DNA from: Marinobacter sp. C7
Lineage (GTDB): Bacteria > Pseudomonadota > Gammaproteobacteria > Pseudomonadales > Oleiphilaceae
Length of the DNA: 64,000 nt
Assembly (NCBI RefSeq): GCF_022343555.1
Contig: NZ_JAKQZH010000001.1
Span: forward strand, 1,364,001 to 1,428,000
Reading direction: 5' to 3'
The translations under genes and the position numbers were made by a program. The notes beneath the pieces were generated by a model. The model had not been told where the DNA came from. It made no database searches and saw nothing but the letters and a program-made list of their open reading frames with translations. Every line of letters starts with the position of its first letter. The first letter of the stretch is position 1. This document shows positions 50,231 through 62,280 of the stretch, one piece after another.

Positions 50231-51382
50231 CTATTCGAAATAGACCGAACCCTGGTTGTACAGAGTCGTCAGCAGTCCGAGCAGGGCCGGGTCGGAAGCA
50301 AATCCGGAGAGTGCAGACATATCGACCCGCGCTGCCGCGCAAAGCAGCGGAGCCAGCGGGCGGGCATCACCTTTGAGGAGGTATTGCTCACCATCCACAA
50401 ACAGGGCGGTATCATTGCCGAGTTCATAGAAGGCGAACCTGGAACCTTCGTTCCAGCGAAGTTGCTCGCCGGCGCCAATCGCTTCTGCCAGGTCCTCCTC
50501 GGAGGCGGGCTCGTCCGCGGGCACCACGATATCGAGACTCTTCGGTGCGGTGGCATACTGGCCAAACCAGAGGGCAAGCTGGCGCCGATCGCCGATCTTC
50601 TCCTGGACGATGCCATTGAGGCGGTCAATGACTTCGGGGGCTATGGTGCCGGGATTGCCCTGGACCTTGAGGTCGGGATCGTTGATATGCTCGGCGGCGT
50701 CTGACTGGCTGCACAGGAAGTCGGTAAAACCGGTCAGGACATCATCGACGGTGGGCGCCCGGAATCCCACTGACAGGGTAATGCAGTCGTCCTCGGCAAT
50801 GCCGTGATGACCGATGCCCGGTGGAAGATAGAGCATATCGCCCGGAGCCAGCGTGACGGTTTCCTCTCCGCTCCAGCTGCTCAGGATCCGCAGGGGTGTG
50901 CCTTCGACTCTGGGCGAGGTATGGTCGCAATGGCCGCCGAAGGTCCAGCGGCGATGGCCCTGGGCTTGAAGCAGGAACACATCGTACTGATCGTAATGGG
51001 GGCCGACGCTGCCGCCTTTCGGCGCATAGCTGGCCATGATGTCGTCCAGCCGCCAGTTGGGAATGAACCGGAAGTGTTCGAGCAGATCGGCAATTTCCGG
51101 CACCCAGTGATCCAGCCCCTGCACCAGCAGCGTCCAGTCCTGTTCCGGGAGGTCGCTGAAGCGGTCCGGGGTGAAGGGCCCGTTGTGCAGCTGCCAGGGC
51201 TTGCCCTTGTCATTCTCGATGACGATTCGGGATTCGACGCCCTGCTCGCAGGCCAGTCCGGCCAGCTCGTCAGGACTGACCGGGCACTGGAAGCCGGGGA
51301 ACGCCTGGCGGATCACCAAGGGTTTTTTCTGCCAGTGGTCCCGCAGAAATTCGGAAGGTGTCAGTCCGCCAAGCATATCCAT
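50231..51382 (-). CDS. roxA: Ribosomal protein uL16 arginine hydroxylase (RoxA/YcfD)
   Basis: JmjC-type 2-oxoglutarate/Fe(II) oxygenase hydroxylating an arginine of ribosomal protein L16, 383 residues. The iron ligands are His and Asp in GPHYDQYDVF and His in PPGIGHHG. The jelly-roll core spans about residues 95-210, and a C-terminal winged-helix-like dimer domain follows. The N-terminal LTPSEFLRDHWQKKPLVIRQ is characteristic of RoxA. It is 15 bases downstream of purB in the same direction. Confidence 0.92.
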   Translation of the reverse strand: MDMLGGLTPSEFLRDHWQKKPLVIRQAFPGFQCPVSPDELAGLACEQGVESRIVIENDKGKPWQLHNGPFTPDRFSDLPEQDWTLLVQGLDHWVPEIADLLEHFRFIPNWRLDDIMASYAPKGGSVGPHYDQYDVFLLQAQGHRRWTFGGHCDHTSPRVEGTPLRILSSWSGEETVTLAPGDMLYLPPGIGHHGIAEDDCITLSVGFRAPTVDDVLTGFTDFLCSQSDAAEHINDPDLKVQGNPGTIAPEVIDRLNGIVQEKIGDRRQLALWFGQYATAPKSLDIVVPADEPASEEDLAEAIGAGEQLRWNEGSRFAFYELGNDTALFVDGEQYLLKGDARPLAPLLCAAARVDMSALSGFASDPALLGLLTTLYNQGSVYFE

Positions 51383-51397
51383 GGTGTGCTCCCGCTA

Positions 51398-52783
<1,386 letters not shown>

Positions 52784-52869
52784 TCAAAGAATCGAAACAA
52801 ACTGGGAAACAGGGGTGCCAATGATACACCAGCAGGCCCGTTGAATCAGCGTTAATCCCGGCTTTGCCG

Positions 52870-53508
52870 TTACAGCGGCTGGCGCGCCTTCTCGGCCAGT
52901 TCCCGGGCGTGATGGATGACCTTGCGCCGGGAGAAGATCAGCTGCCAGCGGCGGCCGCCGCACTGGCGCCAGAGCACGGCCGAGCGGATGCCGGCGAGCA
53001 GGAGCGCGCGCACCTTGTCGGCATTCTCTTCCCGCTGAAGGACCGCGGGGTCGCCGGTTACCTGGATGCGCTGCCGGAAGGTGCTGATGGTGTCGGCGTA
53101 GATCGAGGCCAGGTTGCCGATCAGGTTGGCGTGGATATAGCCAAAATGGCTTGCGGTATGGCGGGCCTGATCGATGCGGCTGCCGATTACCTCCAGCATG
53201 TCGGAGCGCCGGTTCAGCTTGGACTCCAGGTGAATCAGGTTGAGCACATACTTGAGCACCTCGATATCCCGCTGTTTGCTTTGCTGGCTCATGACCGTGG
53301 AAAGGGTAACCAGTCCTTCCCGGATATCGGACAGTTCACCGCCATAGACATCCAGAGTTGAGGCCGGATCCGTGGCAAAAAGCGAACGGATGCAGGTCTC
53401 CAGGGATGCCGGGTTGCATTGTCCGTTGTGGGCAATCTGCTGCACCAGGTTGGCAGCCTGGAACACGCCGGCCAGCGCCAGAGTCTGATCATGCAGGGTG
53501 CGGCTCAT
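52870..53508 (-). CDS. hflD: High-frequency lysogenization protein homologue
   Basis: Peripheral membrane protein of 212 residues matching E. coli HflD in length and in its all-helical sequence ([16 protein letters not shown] near the start, [20 protein letters not shown] in the middle). In E. coli HflD affects lambda CII, while its normal cell role is unclear. The start overlaps the end of mnmA by 4 bases, the usual mnmA-hflD-purB order. Confidence 0.93.
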   Translation of the reverse strand: MSRTLHDQTLALAGVFQAANLVQQIAHNGQCNPASLETCIRSLFATDPASTLDVYGGELSDIREGLVTLSTVMSQQSKQRDIEVLKYVLNLIHLESKLNRRSDMLEVIGSRIDQARHTASHFGYIHANLIGNLASIYADTISTFRQRIQVTGDPAVLQREENADKVRALLLAGIRSAVLWRQCGGRRWQLIFSRRKVIHHARELAEKARQPL

Positions 53509-54683
53509 GCGCTGGCTTCCTTCTGTTCGGGGGTCCGGAGGCGCAAGGGAAGGTCTTCGCCGTCACGCCAGGTCTCCTCGATCACGCCGCCACCGAGGCA
53601 AATCTCGCCGTCATAGAAGACCACGGACTGGCCGGGGGTTACTGCGCGCTGGGCATCGTCAAATACGACCTTCACGCCGCCGTCGATTACGGTCACTTCG
53701 CAGTCCTGGTCAGGCTGACGATACCGGGTCTTGGCCTTGCAGCGGAACTGTCCGGCTGGCGCCTCTCCGGCAACCCAGTCAATCGTGCCGGAGACGAGGC
53801 CCCGGGAAAAGAGCAGGGGATGATGCTTGCCCTGGACCGCAATAAGCACGTTGCGTGAAAGGTCTTTGTCAGCCACGTACCAGGGCTCATCTCCGAACTT
53901 GCTGAGCCCCCCAATACCCAGCCCCTGGCGCTGGCCGATGGTGTGATACATGAGGCCCTGATGCCGGCCGATGACCTGACCATCCGGGGTTTCAATATCA
54001 CCGGGCTGGGCCGGCAGGTATTGTTTCAGGAAGTCCCGGAATTTTCTCTCGCCAATGAAGCAGATGCCGGTGGAATCTTTCTTGTCATGGGTGACAAAGC
54101 CCTGTTCTTCGGCGATTCGGCGTACTTCGGGCTTCTCCAGTTCGCCGACCGGGAACAGGGTGCGGGCGATTCGTTCGCCGGAAACCGCATGGAGAAAGTA
54201 GCTCTGGTCCTTGTTGGGATCCAGACCCTTCAGCAGCAGGGCCCGGCCGGAGTCGCCATCGAGGGGACGCTGGCGGGCGTAGTGACCGGTGGCAATGTAA
54301 TCGGCACCCAGAGTGATGGCATAGTCCAGGAAGGCGCGGAACTTCACTTCCTTGTTGCACAGGATGTCCGGGTTGGGGGTGCGTCCGGCCTTGTACTCGG
54401 ACAGGAAGTGTTCGAACACACGGTCCCAGTATTCCGCCGCGAAGCTCGCGGTGTGCAGCGTTATTCCAATGTCGTCGGCGACGGCCTGGGCGTCGGCCAG
54501 GTCGGTCATGGCGGTGCAATATTCGGTGCCGTCGTCCTCGTCCCAGTTCTTCATGAACAGGCCCTCGACCTGATAGCCCTGCTGTTTCAGGAGCCAGGCA
54601 GCCACGGAGGAATCGACGCCGCCGGACATGCCGACGATGACGCGGGTGGATTCCGGAGACTTGGTTTCGGGTGTTGTGTTCAT
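53505..54683 (-). CDS. mnmA: tRNA-specific 2-thiouridylase
   Basis: Enzyme thiolating uridine 34 of Lys, Glu and Gln tRNAs, 392 residues. The ATP PP-loop is [14 protein letters not shown], and the catalytic cysteines are in ILCNKEVKF and [11 protein letters not shown]. The ATG at 54683 (MNTTPETK) has AGGG upstream; the frame is open to 54731. Sulfur would be relayed from TusA, also encoded in this window. Confidence 0.95.
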   Translation of the reverse strand: MNTTPETKSPESTRVIVGMSGGVDSSVAAWLLKQQGYQVEGLFMKNWDEDDGTEYCTAMTDLADAQAVADDIGITLHTASFAAEYWDRVFEHFLSEYKAGRTPNPDILCNKEVKFRAFLDYAITLGADYIATGHYARQRPLDGDSGRALLLKGLDPNKDQSYFLHAVSGERIARTLFPVGELEKPEVRRIAEEQGFVTHDKKDSTGICFIGERKFRDFLKQYLPAQPGDIETPDGQVIGRHQGLMYHTIGQRQGLGIGGLSKFGDEPWYVADKDLSRNVLIAVQGKHHPLLFSRGLVSGTIDWVAGEAPAGQFRCKAKTRYRQPDQDCEVTVIDGGVKVVFDDAQRAVTPGQSVVFYDGEICLGGGVIEETWRDGEDLPLRLRTPEQKEASA

Positions 54684-54731
54684 GTCAGCCCTGTTGCCGC
54701 TAAAACGCCGGATTCTAGCATTTCCGCGCAA

Positions 54732-55181
54732 TCACGTCTGCGTATCAACGACCACGTCGAGAGGGTAACGGCGTCCATTTCGGTAATCTTCTATGCACCG
54801 GAGCACAAGGGGGCTTCGCAACTTGCTGCCGAGTTGGCGGATTTCGTCAAGATCAAGCCAGTGGGCCGCAATAATGCCGTCGTCCAGCTCGGTGGAGCGC
54901 CGCTGAACCGCCTCGGCGTAATAGCAGAAGCGGTAATAGGTGACGCCGTTGGCGGGTGCCTTGTATGTGTAAACCCCGAGAAAATGGCGAGGCTCCACCT
55001 GCCAACCGGTTTCTTCAAGGGTTTCCCGGCGAACGGCGTCGAGGATGGGCTCGCCCTCTTCGACATGCCCGGCGGGCTGGTTGAATACAATCCGACCACT
55101 GCTGATTTCCTCAACCATGAGAAAACGCCCACGGTCATCTTCGACAATAACGGCAACGGTAGCGTGGGGAGTCCAGGTCAT
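54732..55181 (-). CDS. nudJ: Nudix hydrolase NudJ
   Basis: Small Nudix phosphatase, 149 residues, close to E. coli NudJ (153), which hydrolyses nucleoside tri- and diphosphates and hydroxymethylpyrimidine pyrophosphate. The Nudix box GHVEEGEPILDAVRRETLEE is intact. The ATG at 55181 (MTWTPHATVAVIVED) fits the family; the open frame extends to 55442 only because it runs within rluE. It overlaps rluE by 4 bases and ends 48 bases before the start of mnmA. Confidence 0.9.
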   Translation of the reverse strand: MTWTPHATVAVIVEDDRGRFLMVEEISSGRIVFNQPAGHVEEGEPILDAVRRETLEETGWQVEPRHFLGVYTYKAPANGVTYYRFCYYAEAVQRRSTELDDGIIAAHWLDLDEIRQLGSKLRSPLVLRCIEDYRNGRRYPLDVVVDTQT

Positions 55182-55795
55182 GAGCGGGAGCGTCTCCTCC
55201 GGTGTTGTTGTCTGGCCGGCTGATGATTGGCCGGCATATGTACTGTCAGGGTGCGATATTCGCCCGGAGCCAGGTTGTCCAGGGTCCAGTCTCCGATACG
55301 GTACCGGATCAGACGGAGGGTGGGGAAGCCGACTGCAGCCGTCATCCGGCGAACCTGGCGATTCTTGCCCTCCGTGATGGTCAGCTCGATCCAGCTGGTG
55401 GGCACTGATTCCCGGTGGCGGACCGGCGGAGTACGGGGCCATACCTCGGGCGCCGTCATTCTGCTGGCCTTGGCGGGACGGGTCTTGCCATCTTTCAGTT
55501 GGACTCCGGTGGCGAGCCGTGAGAGCGCTTCCCCAGTGATTTCGCCCTCGACCTGGACCCAGTAGGTTTTCGGCATTTTCCGGGAGGGCGAGGCAATCCG
55601 GTTTTGCAGGGATCCATCCCCGGTAAGCAGCAGGAGGCCCTCGGAATCGAAATCGAGACGACCGGCCGGGTACACATTATCAAGAGGAATCCAGTCGGCC
55701 AGAGTCTGGCGAGGAGGGGTGTCCGGGTTGTTTTGTCGGTCGGTAAACTGGCAGAGAACCTGAAACGGTTTGTTGAACAGAACGAGTTCGGACAT
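55178..55795 (-). CDS. rluE: 23S rRNA pseudouridine(2457) synthase
   Basis: Pseudouridine synthase of the RsuA/RluE family, 205 residues, lacking an S4 domain as RluE does. The catalytic aspartate is in AGRLDFDSEGLL, and TITEGKNRQVRRM is the RsuA-family motif. The C-terminal tail is rich in Arg, Gln and His. It is the first gene of the rluE-nudJ-mnmA-hflD run. Confidence 0.92.
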   Translation of the reverse strand: MSELVLFNKPFQVLCQFTDRQNNPDTPPRQTLADWIPLDNVYPAGRLDFDSEGLLLLTGDGSLQNRIASPSRKMPKTYWVQVEGEITGEALSRLATGVQLKDGKTRPAKASRMTAPEVWPRTPPVRHRESVPTSWIELTITEGKNRQVRRMTAAVGFPTLRLIRYRIGDWTLDNLAPGEYRTLTVHMPANHQPARQQHRRRRSRS

Positions 55796-56018
55796 ACGGC
55801 GTTATCTGGACCGCTGATCGTCGATGGGATGATTGTCTGCAGGGTACCGGAATCGGGGGATTTGGCAACCCGGGGCCGGGCATAAGCTCCCTGCAGGGGC
55901 CGAGCCTGCAGCTGCCCGCTTTCGTGATCCGGGTTGTTCAACAGTCAGGCTGACATCAATGCCAGCCCTCCGGTTCATACCCGACTGTCCGGCAGGTATG
56001 AGGAAACTGAGTGCCGAT

Positions 56019-56330
56019 TCAGGCGTTTACTGCCCGCGGTGGGTAGTCTCCATGGCCCTCGTCGCGGGAATCGGACTTCTTTTCGCTACTGCTTCCGGAT
56101 GGTGTCTGAGACTGCCGGGAGGGCGTTTCCTCAGGCACGATATTGACTGCATGAATGCCCTTATCACTGGGTTTTTTGTCAAAGGTTACGGCCTGACCGG
56201 CTTTCAGTGTCTTGTAGCCATCCATCTGAACCGAGGAAAAGTGAGCAAACAGGTCGTCACTGCAGCCATCCTCGATGATGAATCCGTAGCCCTTGGCGTT
56301 GTTGAACCACTTGACCTTGCCTCTTGGCAT
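56019..56330 (-). CDS. cspD: Cold-shock-domain protein CspD
   Basis: Single-stranded nucleic-acid-binding protein of 103 residues. The cold-shock domain fills residues 1-68 with RNP1 (KGYGFI) and RNP2-like (LFAHFSSVQ) motifs. The Ser/Glu/Asp-rich tail (about residues 70-103) is longer than usual. The position next to clpS-clpA is that of CspD, which in E. coli inhibits replication and is a Lon substrate. It is divergent from clpS with a 330-base AT-rich gap between them. Confidence 0.88.
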   Translation of the reverse strand: MPRGKVKWFNNAKGYGFIIEDGCSDDLFAHFSSVQMDGYKTLKAGQAVTFDKKPSDKGIHAVNIVPEETPSRQSQTPSGSSSEKKSDSRDEGHGDYPPRAVNA

Positions 56331-56660
56331 GATGAACTCCCCTGTTCCTTTGCTGTCAGTTCTTATTATTGGTTACACCCTGGATCCCGGAACTCCGCCG
56401 GGATCCTGTTACTCGGTTGCGTGCTCGGTTACGTTTGCATCGTATACGTTTACATTATTTTACAATGCTTCTTAACTGTCGACCAAACCGCGCTGGGAGT
56501 CAATAGTTTCTATCGCGGTAATGTGTGGTTTAACGCGGTCCGGAAACGGTATGATGCCCGTATTGATAAATATCTCACGTCCGGGGATTCGGGTCGCTTG
56601 AAAACCCGGCCCCGGACAACCACATTTAACCGAGGACACCGAGTTAACCGGTAAAGAAAC
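56331..56660. other. 330-bp intergenic region between cspD and clpS
   Basis: No gene seen. It carries the divergent leaders of cspD and clpS. On the cspD side, GGATCCCGG and CCGGGATCC (56382-56406) form a perfect 9-bp hairpin about 50-75 bases before the cspD ATG, which could control translation. A TATGAT hexamer at 56550-56555 is a candidate -10 for clpS without a good -35. Confidence 0.55.
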
Positions 56661-57020
56661 ATGCGGACTATCGACAATTCTCTACTAATATTGAATCAGG
56701 GGGAGGAAGATCAGCCGGGCCGACAGGACGACCTCAGTGTTGCGCCCGAAAAGCCTGCTCTGAAGCGCCCGGCACGATACCGGGTGGTGCTTCTGAACGA
56801 TGACTACACCCCCATGGACTTCGTGGTGGATGTATTGATGAAGTTCTTCGGAATGAACGAGGAGAAGGCGACGCAGGTGATGCTGCTCGTCCATACGCAG
56901 GGAAAAGCCGTATGTGGGGTATATACCCGAGACATCGCAGAAACAAAGGCAGCACAGGTGAACCAGTATTCCTCGGAATGCGAACATCCGCTCCTTTGCG
57001 AGATTGAACGTGCGGACTGA
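56661..57020 (+). CDS. clpS: ClpS adaptor (N-recognin)
   Basis: Adaptor delivering N-degron proteins to ClpAP, 119 residues. The family segment [20 protein letters not shown], with its binding-pocket Asn and Asp-Asp pair, is intact, as is the downstream [21 protein letters not shown] stretch. The N-terminal 30-40 residues are a flexible extension. It is 18 bases before clpA. Confidence 0.95.
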   Translation: MRTIDNSLLILNQGEEDQPGRQDDLSVAPEKPALKRPARYRVVLLNDDYTPMDFVVDVLMKFFGMNEEKATQVMLLVHTQGKAVCGVYTRDIAETKAAQVNQYSSECEHPLLCEIERAD

Positions 57021-57038
57021 CAGACGTTGGGGTGGCCC

Positions 57039-59309
57039 ATGCTGAGCAAAGATCTTGAAATTACGCTGAATACGGCCTTCAAAAATGCCCGCGACAAGCG
57101 TCATGAATTCATGACGGTGGAGCATTTACTGTTGGCCCTGCTTGACAACGAATCGGCGGTGGGCGTCCTGAAAGCCTGTGGTGCTGACCTCAAGCGCCTT
57201 GAGGAAGAGCTGGTGGAATTCGTCGATTCCACCACCCCGCTGATTCCCAGTAATGACAGCGAACGTGAAACGCAACCCACCCTGGGCTTCCAGCGCGTGT
57301 TGCAGCGGGCAGTGTTCCATGTCCAGTCTTCGGGCAAGAAAGAGGTCACCGGCGCCAACGTGCTGGTTGCCATTTTCAGCGAACAGGAAAGCCAGGCAGT
57401 GTACGTGCTGAAGAAGCAAAGCATTGCCCGGATTGATGTGGTCAATTTCGTTTCCCACGGCATTTCCCGGGTCCAGGGCGCCGAGGACCAGGAAGGCCAC
57501 GACCAGGCCTCCCACGATGAAGCCGGGGAGGAAGGTTCCCAGTCCAGGCCGCTGGAGAGCTATGCCACTAATCTGAATGAGCAGGCGCGTCAGGGCCGTA
57601 TCGACCCGCTGATCGGCCGTGAACATGAGGTTGAGAGGGTGGTCCAGATCCTCGCTCGCCGCCGCAAGAACAACCCGCTTCTGGTGGGTGAGGCCGGCGT
57701 CGGCAAGACCGCCATCGCTGAAGGGCTGGCCAAGCGGATTGTGGACGGACAGGTGCCGGACATTATTTCTGACGCTGTGGTCTACTCCCTCGACATGGGC
57801 GCACTCCTTGCCGGTACCAAATACCGGGGCGATTTCGAGAAGCGCCTGAAAGGCTTGCTCGGCGAGCTGAAAAAACAGCAGCACGCAATTCTCTTCATCG
57901 ACGAGATCCACACCATCATCGGTGCCGGGTCCGCGTCCGGGGGCGTGATGGATGCGTCCAACCTGCTCAAGCCAATGCTGAGCTCCGGCGAGATTCGCTG
58001 CATCGGATCCACCACCTTCCAGGAATTCCGGGGCATCTTTGAGAAAGACAGTGCGTTGGCACGGCGCTTCCAGAAAATCGATGTCAACGAGCCGAGTGTC
58101 GAAGATACCTATCAGATCCTGAAAGGGCTCAAGCCGAATTTCGAGAAACACCACGATCTGAAGTACACCGACAAGGCCCTCCGCGTTGCTGCGGAACTGG
58201 CGGACAGGTACATCACTGATCGCCATCTGCCGGACAAGGCCATCGACGTGATCGACGAGGCCGGTGCACGTCAGCGGATGCTGCCAGAAAACAAGCGCAA
58301 GAAGACCGTCGACGTCTCCGAAATCGAGGACGTGGTGGCCAACATCGCGCGCATTCCGCCGAAAAATGTCTCCACCAGTGACAAGGATCTGCTCCGTAAT
58401 CTGGAGCGGGATCTCAAGATGGTGGTGTTCGGGCAGGATCCGGCCATCGAATCACTGGCCACAGCCATCAAGCTTGCCCGTGCGGGCCTGAAGGCTCCGG
58501 AGAAGCCGGAGGGCGCGTTCCTGTTTGCCGGCCCCACCGGGGTAGGCAAGACCGAGGTGACCAAGCAGCTGGCCAAGGTGCTGGGTATCGAGCTGGTGCG
58601 CTTCGACATGTCCGAGTACATGGAGCGGCACACCGTGTCTCGCCTGATAGGTGCGCCGCCGGGCTATGTCGGTTACGACCAGGGCGGTCTGCTGACCGAG
58701 GCTGTCAACAAGCACCCGCACTGTGTGTTGCTGCTTGACGAGATCGAGAAGGCGCACCCGGAAGTCTTCAACCTGCTGTTGCAGGTGATGGATCACGGTA
58801 CCCTGACCGACAACAACGGCCGCAAGGCGGACTTCCGCCATGTGATTCTGGTGATGACCACCAACGCCGGTGCCGAGAGCATGGCCCGTCGTTCGATCGG
58901 CTTCAACGAGCAGGACCACAGTACCGATGGTATGGAGGTGATCACCAAAACCTTCACACCGGAGTTCCGTAACCGGCTCGATGGCATCATCCAGTTTGGT
59001 GACCTCCAGAAGGAGACCATCACCCATGTGGTCGACAAGTTCCTCACCGAGCTGCAGGCGCAGCTTGACGAGAAGCATGTGGTTCTGCATGTGGATGAGG
59101 AGGCCAAGGCCTGGCTCGCAGAGCGCGGGTACGACGCCACGATGGGTGCGCGGCCGATGTCCCGCCTGATCCAGGACAAGATCAAGCGGCCGTTGGCGGA
59201 GCAGATCCTGTTCGGGCGTCTGTCCGAGCATGGCGGCGAGGTCTACGTCCATCTGAAAGGCGATGAGCTGGAGTTCGAGTACGAGGACGAACCTGCGGAA
59301 GCCGTCTGA
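57039..59309 (+). CDS. clpA: ATP-dependent protease ATPase subunit ClpA
   Basis: AAA+ unfoldase partner of ClpP, 756 residues (E. coli 758). N domain about 1-145, an acidic linker, D1 with Walker [14 protein letters not shown] and D2 with [13 protein letters not shown] are in the usual order. The ClpP-binding loop IGF is in RRSIGFNEQ. The ATG at 57039 is preferred over the TTG at 57027 as the normal family start ([14 protein letters not shown]). It is followed by two adjacent hairpin terminators. clpP is not in the window. Confidence 0.96.
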   Translation: MLSKDLEITLNTAFKNARDKRHEFMTVEHLLLALLDNESAVGVLKACGADLKRLEEELVEFVDSTTPLIPSNDSERETQPTLGFQRVLQRAVFHVQSSGKKEVTGANVLVAIFSEQESQAVYVLKKQSIARIDVVNFVSHGISRVQGAEDQEGHDQASHDEAGEEGSQSRPLESYATNLNEQARQGRIDPLIGREHEVERVVQILARRRKNNPLLVGEAGVGKTAIAEGLAKRIVDGQVPDIISDAVVYSLDMGALLAGTKYRGDFEKRLKGLLGELKKQQHAILFIDEIHTIIGAGSASGGVMDASNLLKPMLSSGEIRCIGSTTFQEFRGIFEKDSALARRFQKIDVNEPSVEDTYQILKGLKPNFEKHHDLKYTDKALRVAAELADRYITDRHLPDKAIDVIDEAGARQRMLPENKRKKTVDVSEIEDVVANIARIPPKNVSTSDKDLLRNLERDLKMVVFGQDPAIESLATAIKLARAGLKAPEKPEGAFLFAGPTGVGKTEVTKQLAKVLGIELVRFDMSEYMERHTVSRLIGAPPGYVGYDQGGLLTEAVNKHPHCVLLLDEIEKAHPEVFNLLLQVMDHGTLTDNNGRKADFRHVILVMTTNAGAESMARRSIGFNEQDHSTDGMEVITKTFTPEFRNRLDGIIQFGDLQKETITHVVDKFLTELQAQLDEKHVVLHVDEEAKAWLAERGYDATMGARPMSRLIQDKIKRPLAEQILFGRLSEHGGEVYVHLKGDELEFEYEDEPAEAV

Positions 59310-59334
59310 TTGCTCCAGTACTTCTGTCATTGGC

Positions 59335-59368
59335 AAAGCCGCTGCCTGGTGCAGCGGCTTTTTTATTT
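59335..59368 (+). terminator. Intrinsic terminator of clpA
   Basis: An 11-bp stem (AAAGCCGCTGC/GCAGCGGCTTT, 5-base loop) is followed by a T-rich tract ending near 59368, 25 bases after the clpA stop codon. Confidence 0.9.
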
Positions 59369-59379
59369 TGCAGCCAACA

Positions 59380-59405
59380 AAAAACCCCGCCTTGGCGGGG
59401 TTTTT
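59380..59405. terminator. Bidirectional terminator between clpA and infA
   Basis: AAAAACCCCGCC and GGCGGGGTTTTT form a perfect 12-bp stem with a 2-base loop, with T-rich flanks on both strands. It serves infA on the minus strand and acts as a second stop for clpA on the plus strand. Confidence 0.9.
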
Positions 59406-59424
59406 CAGATGTCACTGAGGCACA

Positions 59425-59643
59425 TTAACGGGCGCGGTAAACAATGCGGCCCTTGCTCAGGTCGTAGGGGGTCAGTTCAACCTTGACCTTGTCGCCGGTC
59501 AGGATACGGATGTAGTTCTTGCGCATCTTGCCGGAAATGTGAGCAGTCACAACATGGCCGTTGCTCAGCTCAACGCGGAACATGGTGTTGGGAAGGGTGT
59601 CAATGATTACGCCTTCCATTTCAATGACATCTGATTTCGCCAT
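59425..59643 (-). CDS. infA: Translation initiation factor IF-1
   Basis: Essential translation factor of 72 residues with a single OB fold. The sequence ([33 protein letters not shown] and [16 protein letters not shown]) is nearly canonical. It lies between clpA and bpt, the usual order in this group of Gammaproteobacteria, and has its own terminator. Confidence 0.97.
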   Translation of the reverse strand: MAKSDVIEMEGVIIDTLPNTMFRVELSNGHVVTAHISGKMRKNYIRILTGDKVKVELTPYDLSKGRIVYRAR

Positions 59644-59724
59644 TCAGTAGAAACCTCGCTTTGGATATGCTTCTCGTGATTTTAAATTGCGCAATTCTGC
59701 CTGATTTGTCGTCATTTGGCAAAG

Positions 59725-60438
59725 TCAGATCTCATCCATCGTCCGCCAGTGGCCGTCGCGCAAGGCCTCAATAGGCTGGAAACGGGTCTTGTAGTTCATT
59801 TTCCGGCACTGTTTGATCCAGTAACCGAGGTAAAGGTGCGGCAGGCGGCGACGTTTCGCTTCCTCGATCTGCCACAGGATCGCGAATGTTCCGAGGCTGC
59901 GATGGTCCAGCTCGGGTGCAAACACTGTGTAGATTGCCGACAGGCCGTCATCGAGGACATCTATTGCCGCAAGCCCGACCAATTTGCCGTCGAGACGCAT
60001 CTCAAGGAACCAGGAATCTGTGGCGCCTTCCACCAGGAATGAGGTGAACTGGTCCCGGGAGGGGGGGTACATGTCCCCATCACTGTGCCGCTCGTTGATA
60101 TAGCGGGCGTAGAGTGAATAATATTCTTCCGCGAAGCGTGCGGGCACCAGGGCGCACTGGAGATCCCCGTTCCTTTTCAGTACCCGTCGCTGACTCCGGT
60201 CCGGTTGGAACTCGTCGGTTTTCAGGCGAACAGGAATACAGGCGTTACAGTGCTCGCAATGGGGGCGATAGTAATGGGAGCCGCTACGCCGGAAACCCAG
60301 GGCAGTCAGCTGACTGTACAGTTTCTTGTCGATGTTGGCCCTGGGATCCACAAACATCGTGGTTGCCTCACGATCGGGCAGGTAACTGCAGTCATGGGGG
60401 GGAGTCGCAAAAAAAACCAGGGTTCTGAGGTTACTCAT
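59725..60438 (-). CDS. bpt: Aspartate/glutamate leucyltransferase Bpt
   Basis: Aminoacyl-tRNA:protein transferase adding leucine to N-terminal Asp or Glu, making proteins ClpS substrates. The 237 residues carry the ATE family N-terminal cysteines (CSYLP and CEHCNACIPVR) and the LGYWIKQCRKMNYK segment. It begins directly after aat (the next base after its stop), so the two are cotranscribed. It completes the N-degron pathway together with aat, clpS and clpA. Confidence 0.95.
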   Translation of the reverse strand: MSNLRTLVFFATPPHDCSYLPDREATTMFVDPRANIDKKLYSQLTALGFRRSGSHYYRPHCEHCNACIPVRLKTDEFQPDRSQRRVLKRNGDLQCALVPARFAEEYYSLYARYINERHSDGDMYPPSRDQFTSFLVEGATDSWFLEMRLDGKLVGLAAIDVLDDGLSAIYTVFAPELDHRSLGTFAILWQIEEAKRRRLPHLYLGYWIKQCRKMNYKTRFQPIEALRDGHWRTMDEI

Positions 60439-61152
60439 TCATACCTCCGGCCCACGCCATTCCCAGGTGAAGGTCCAGTCGGACTGGTCCGGTTTCTGAT
60501 CAACACATGCCCTGAGTATAGATAAAAACTCCGCCCTGGGAATGCTTCGCGCTCCCATGGTCAGCAGGTGACTGCTCTCCACCTGGCAGTCCATCATCCG
60601 GTAGCCCCAGAGCCGCAGCTGATTTGCGAGATAAACCATCAGCACCTTTGAGGCGTTGGTTTCCAGGGAGAACATGGATTCGCCAAAGAAGCAGCGTCCC
60701 AGTGCGACCCCATACATTCCCCCGGCAAGCTCGTCATTGCGATTCCAGATTTCGATGGAATGGGCAATACCTTGCCGGTGCAGTTCGGTGTAGGCCGCCA
60801 CCATGTCATCGGTAATCCAGGTGCCTTCTGCCCGGGTAGACCCACAGAGCCGGATAATGCGACTGAAGGCCCGGTCTGCGGTGACTCGGAACCGTCCCTG
60901 ATTCAGGGTGCGTTGCAGACTGCGGGAGATGTGGATGTCGGGCGGAAACAGCACGCAGCGCGGGTCGGGGGACCACCACAGAATGGGCTGGTCGTCGCTG
61001 TACCAGGGAAAAATGCCGTTCCGGTAGGCGAGGACCAGTCGTTCTGTCGAAAGATCGCCGCCGAGGGCCAGAAGACCATCGGGGTCGTCCAGGGCTTCCT
61101 CGGCGGGGGGGAACCAGAGTTGGTCCGGTTCTAGCCAGGGGAGAGTGGTCAT
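60439..61152 (-). CDS. aat: Leucyl/phenylalanyl-tRNA-protein transferase
   Basis: Enzyme adding Leu or Phe to proteins with N-terminal Arg or Lys, targeting them to ClpS/ClpAP. The 237 residues have the conserved LLALGGDLS, YRNGIFPWYSDDQPILWWSP and GESMFSLETNASK stretches. The ATG at 61152 has GGAGCAGG just upstream; the frame is open to 61230 within trxB. It lies between trxB and bpt. Confidence 0.95.
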   Translation of the reverse strand: MTTLPWLEPDQLWFPPAEEALDDPDGLLALGGDLSTERLVLAYRNGIFPWYSDDQPILWWSPDPRCVLFPPDIHISRSLQRTLNQGRFRVTADRAFSRIIRLCGSTRAEGTWITDDMVAAYTELHRQGIAHSIEIWNRNDELAGGMYGVALGRCFFGESMFSLETNASKVLMVYLANQLRLWGYRMMDCQVESSHLLTMGARSIPRAEFLSILRACVDQKPDQSDWTFTWEWRGPEV

Positions 61153-61177
61153 CCTGCTCCAGTTTCTCCGGCCCGGC

Positions 61178-62140
<963 letters not shown>

Positions 62141-62251
62141 TCACTGATGTTTGAAAATGGATGCCCACTGGTCAGGGCGTGGGTTCGGGAAATGGCAAAA
62201 GGCTAACATGAATTGCGGAAGGTGCCATTTGTTTCGGCTAATTCCGGTTAT

Positions 62252-62280
62252 AAAACCTTGCTATGTGGTCAGAAGGTTTT
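62252..62280 (-). terminator. Hairpin at the moxR stop codon
   Basis: AAAACCTT and AAGGTTTT form an 8-bp stem with a 13-base loop that begins at the moxR stop codon. The downstream T-run on the minus strand is only four bases within the stem itself, so termination is plausible but weak. Confidence 0.45.
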
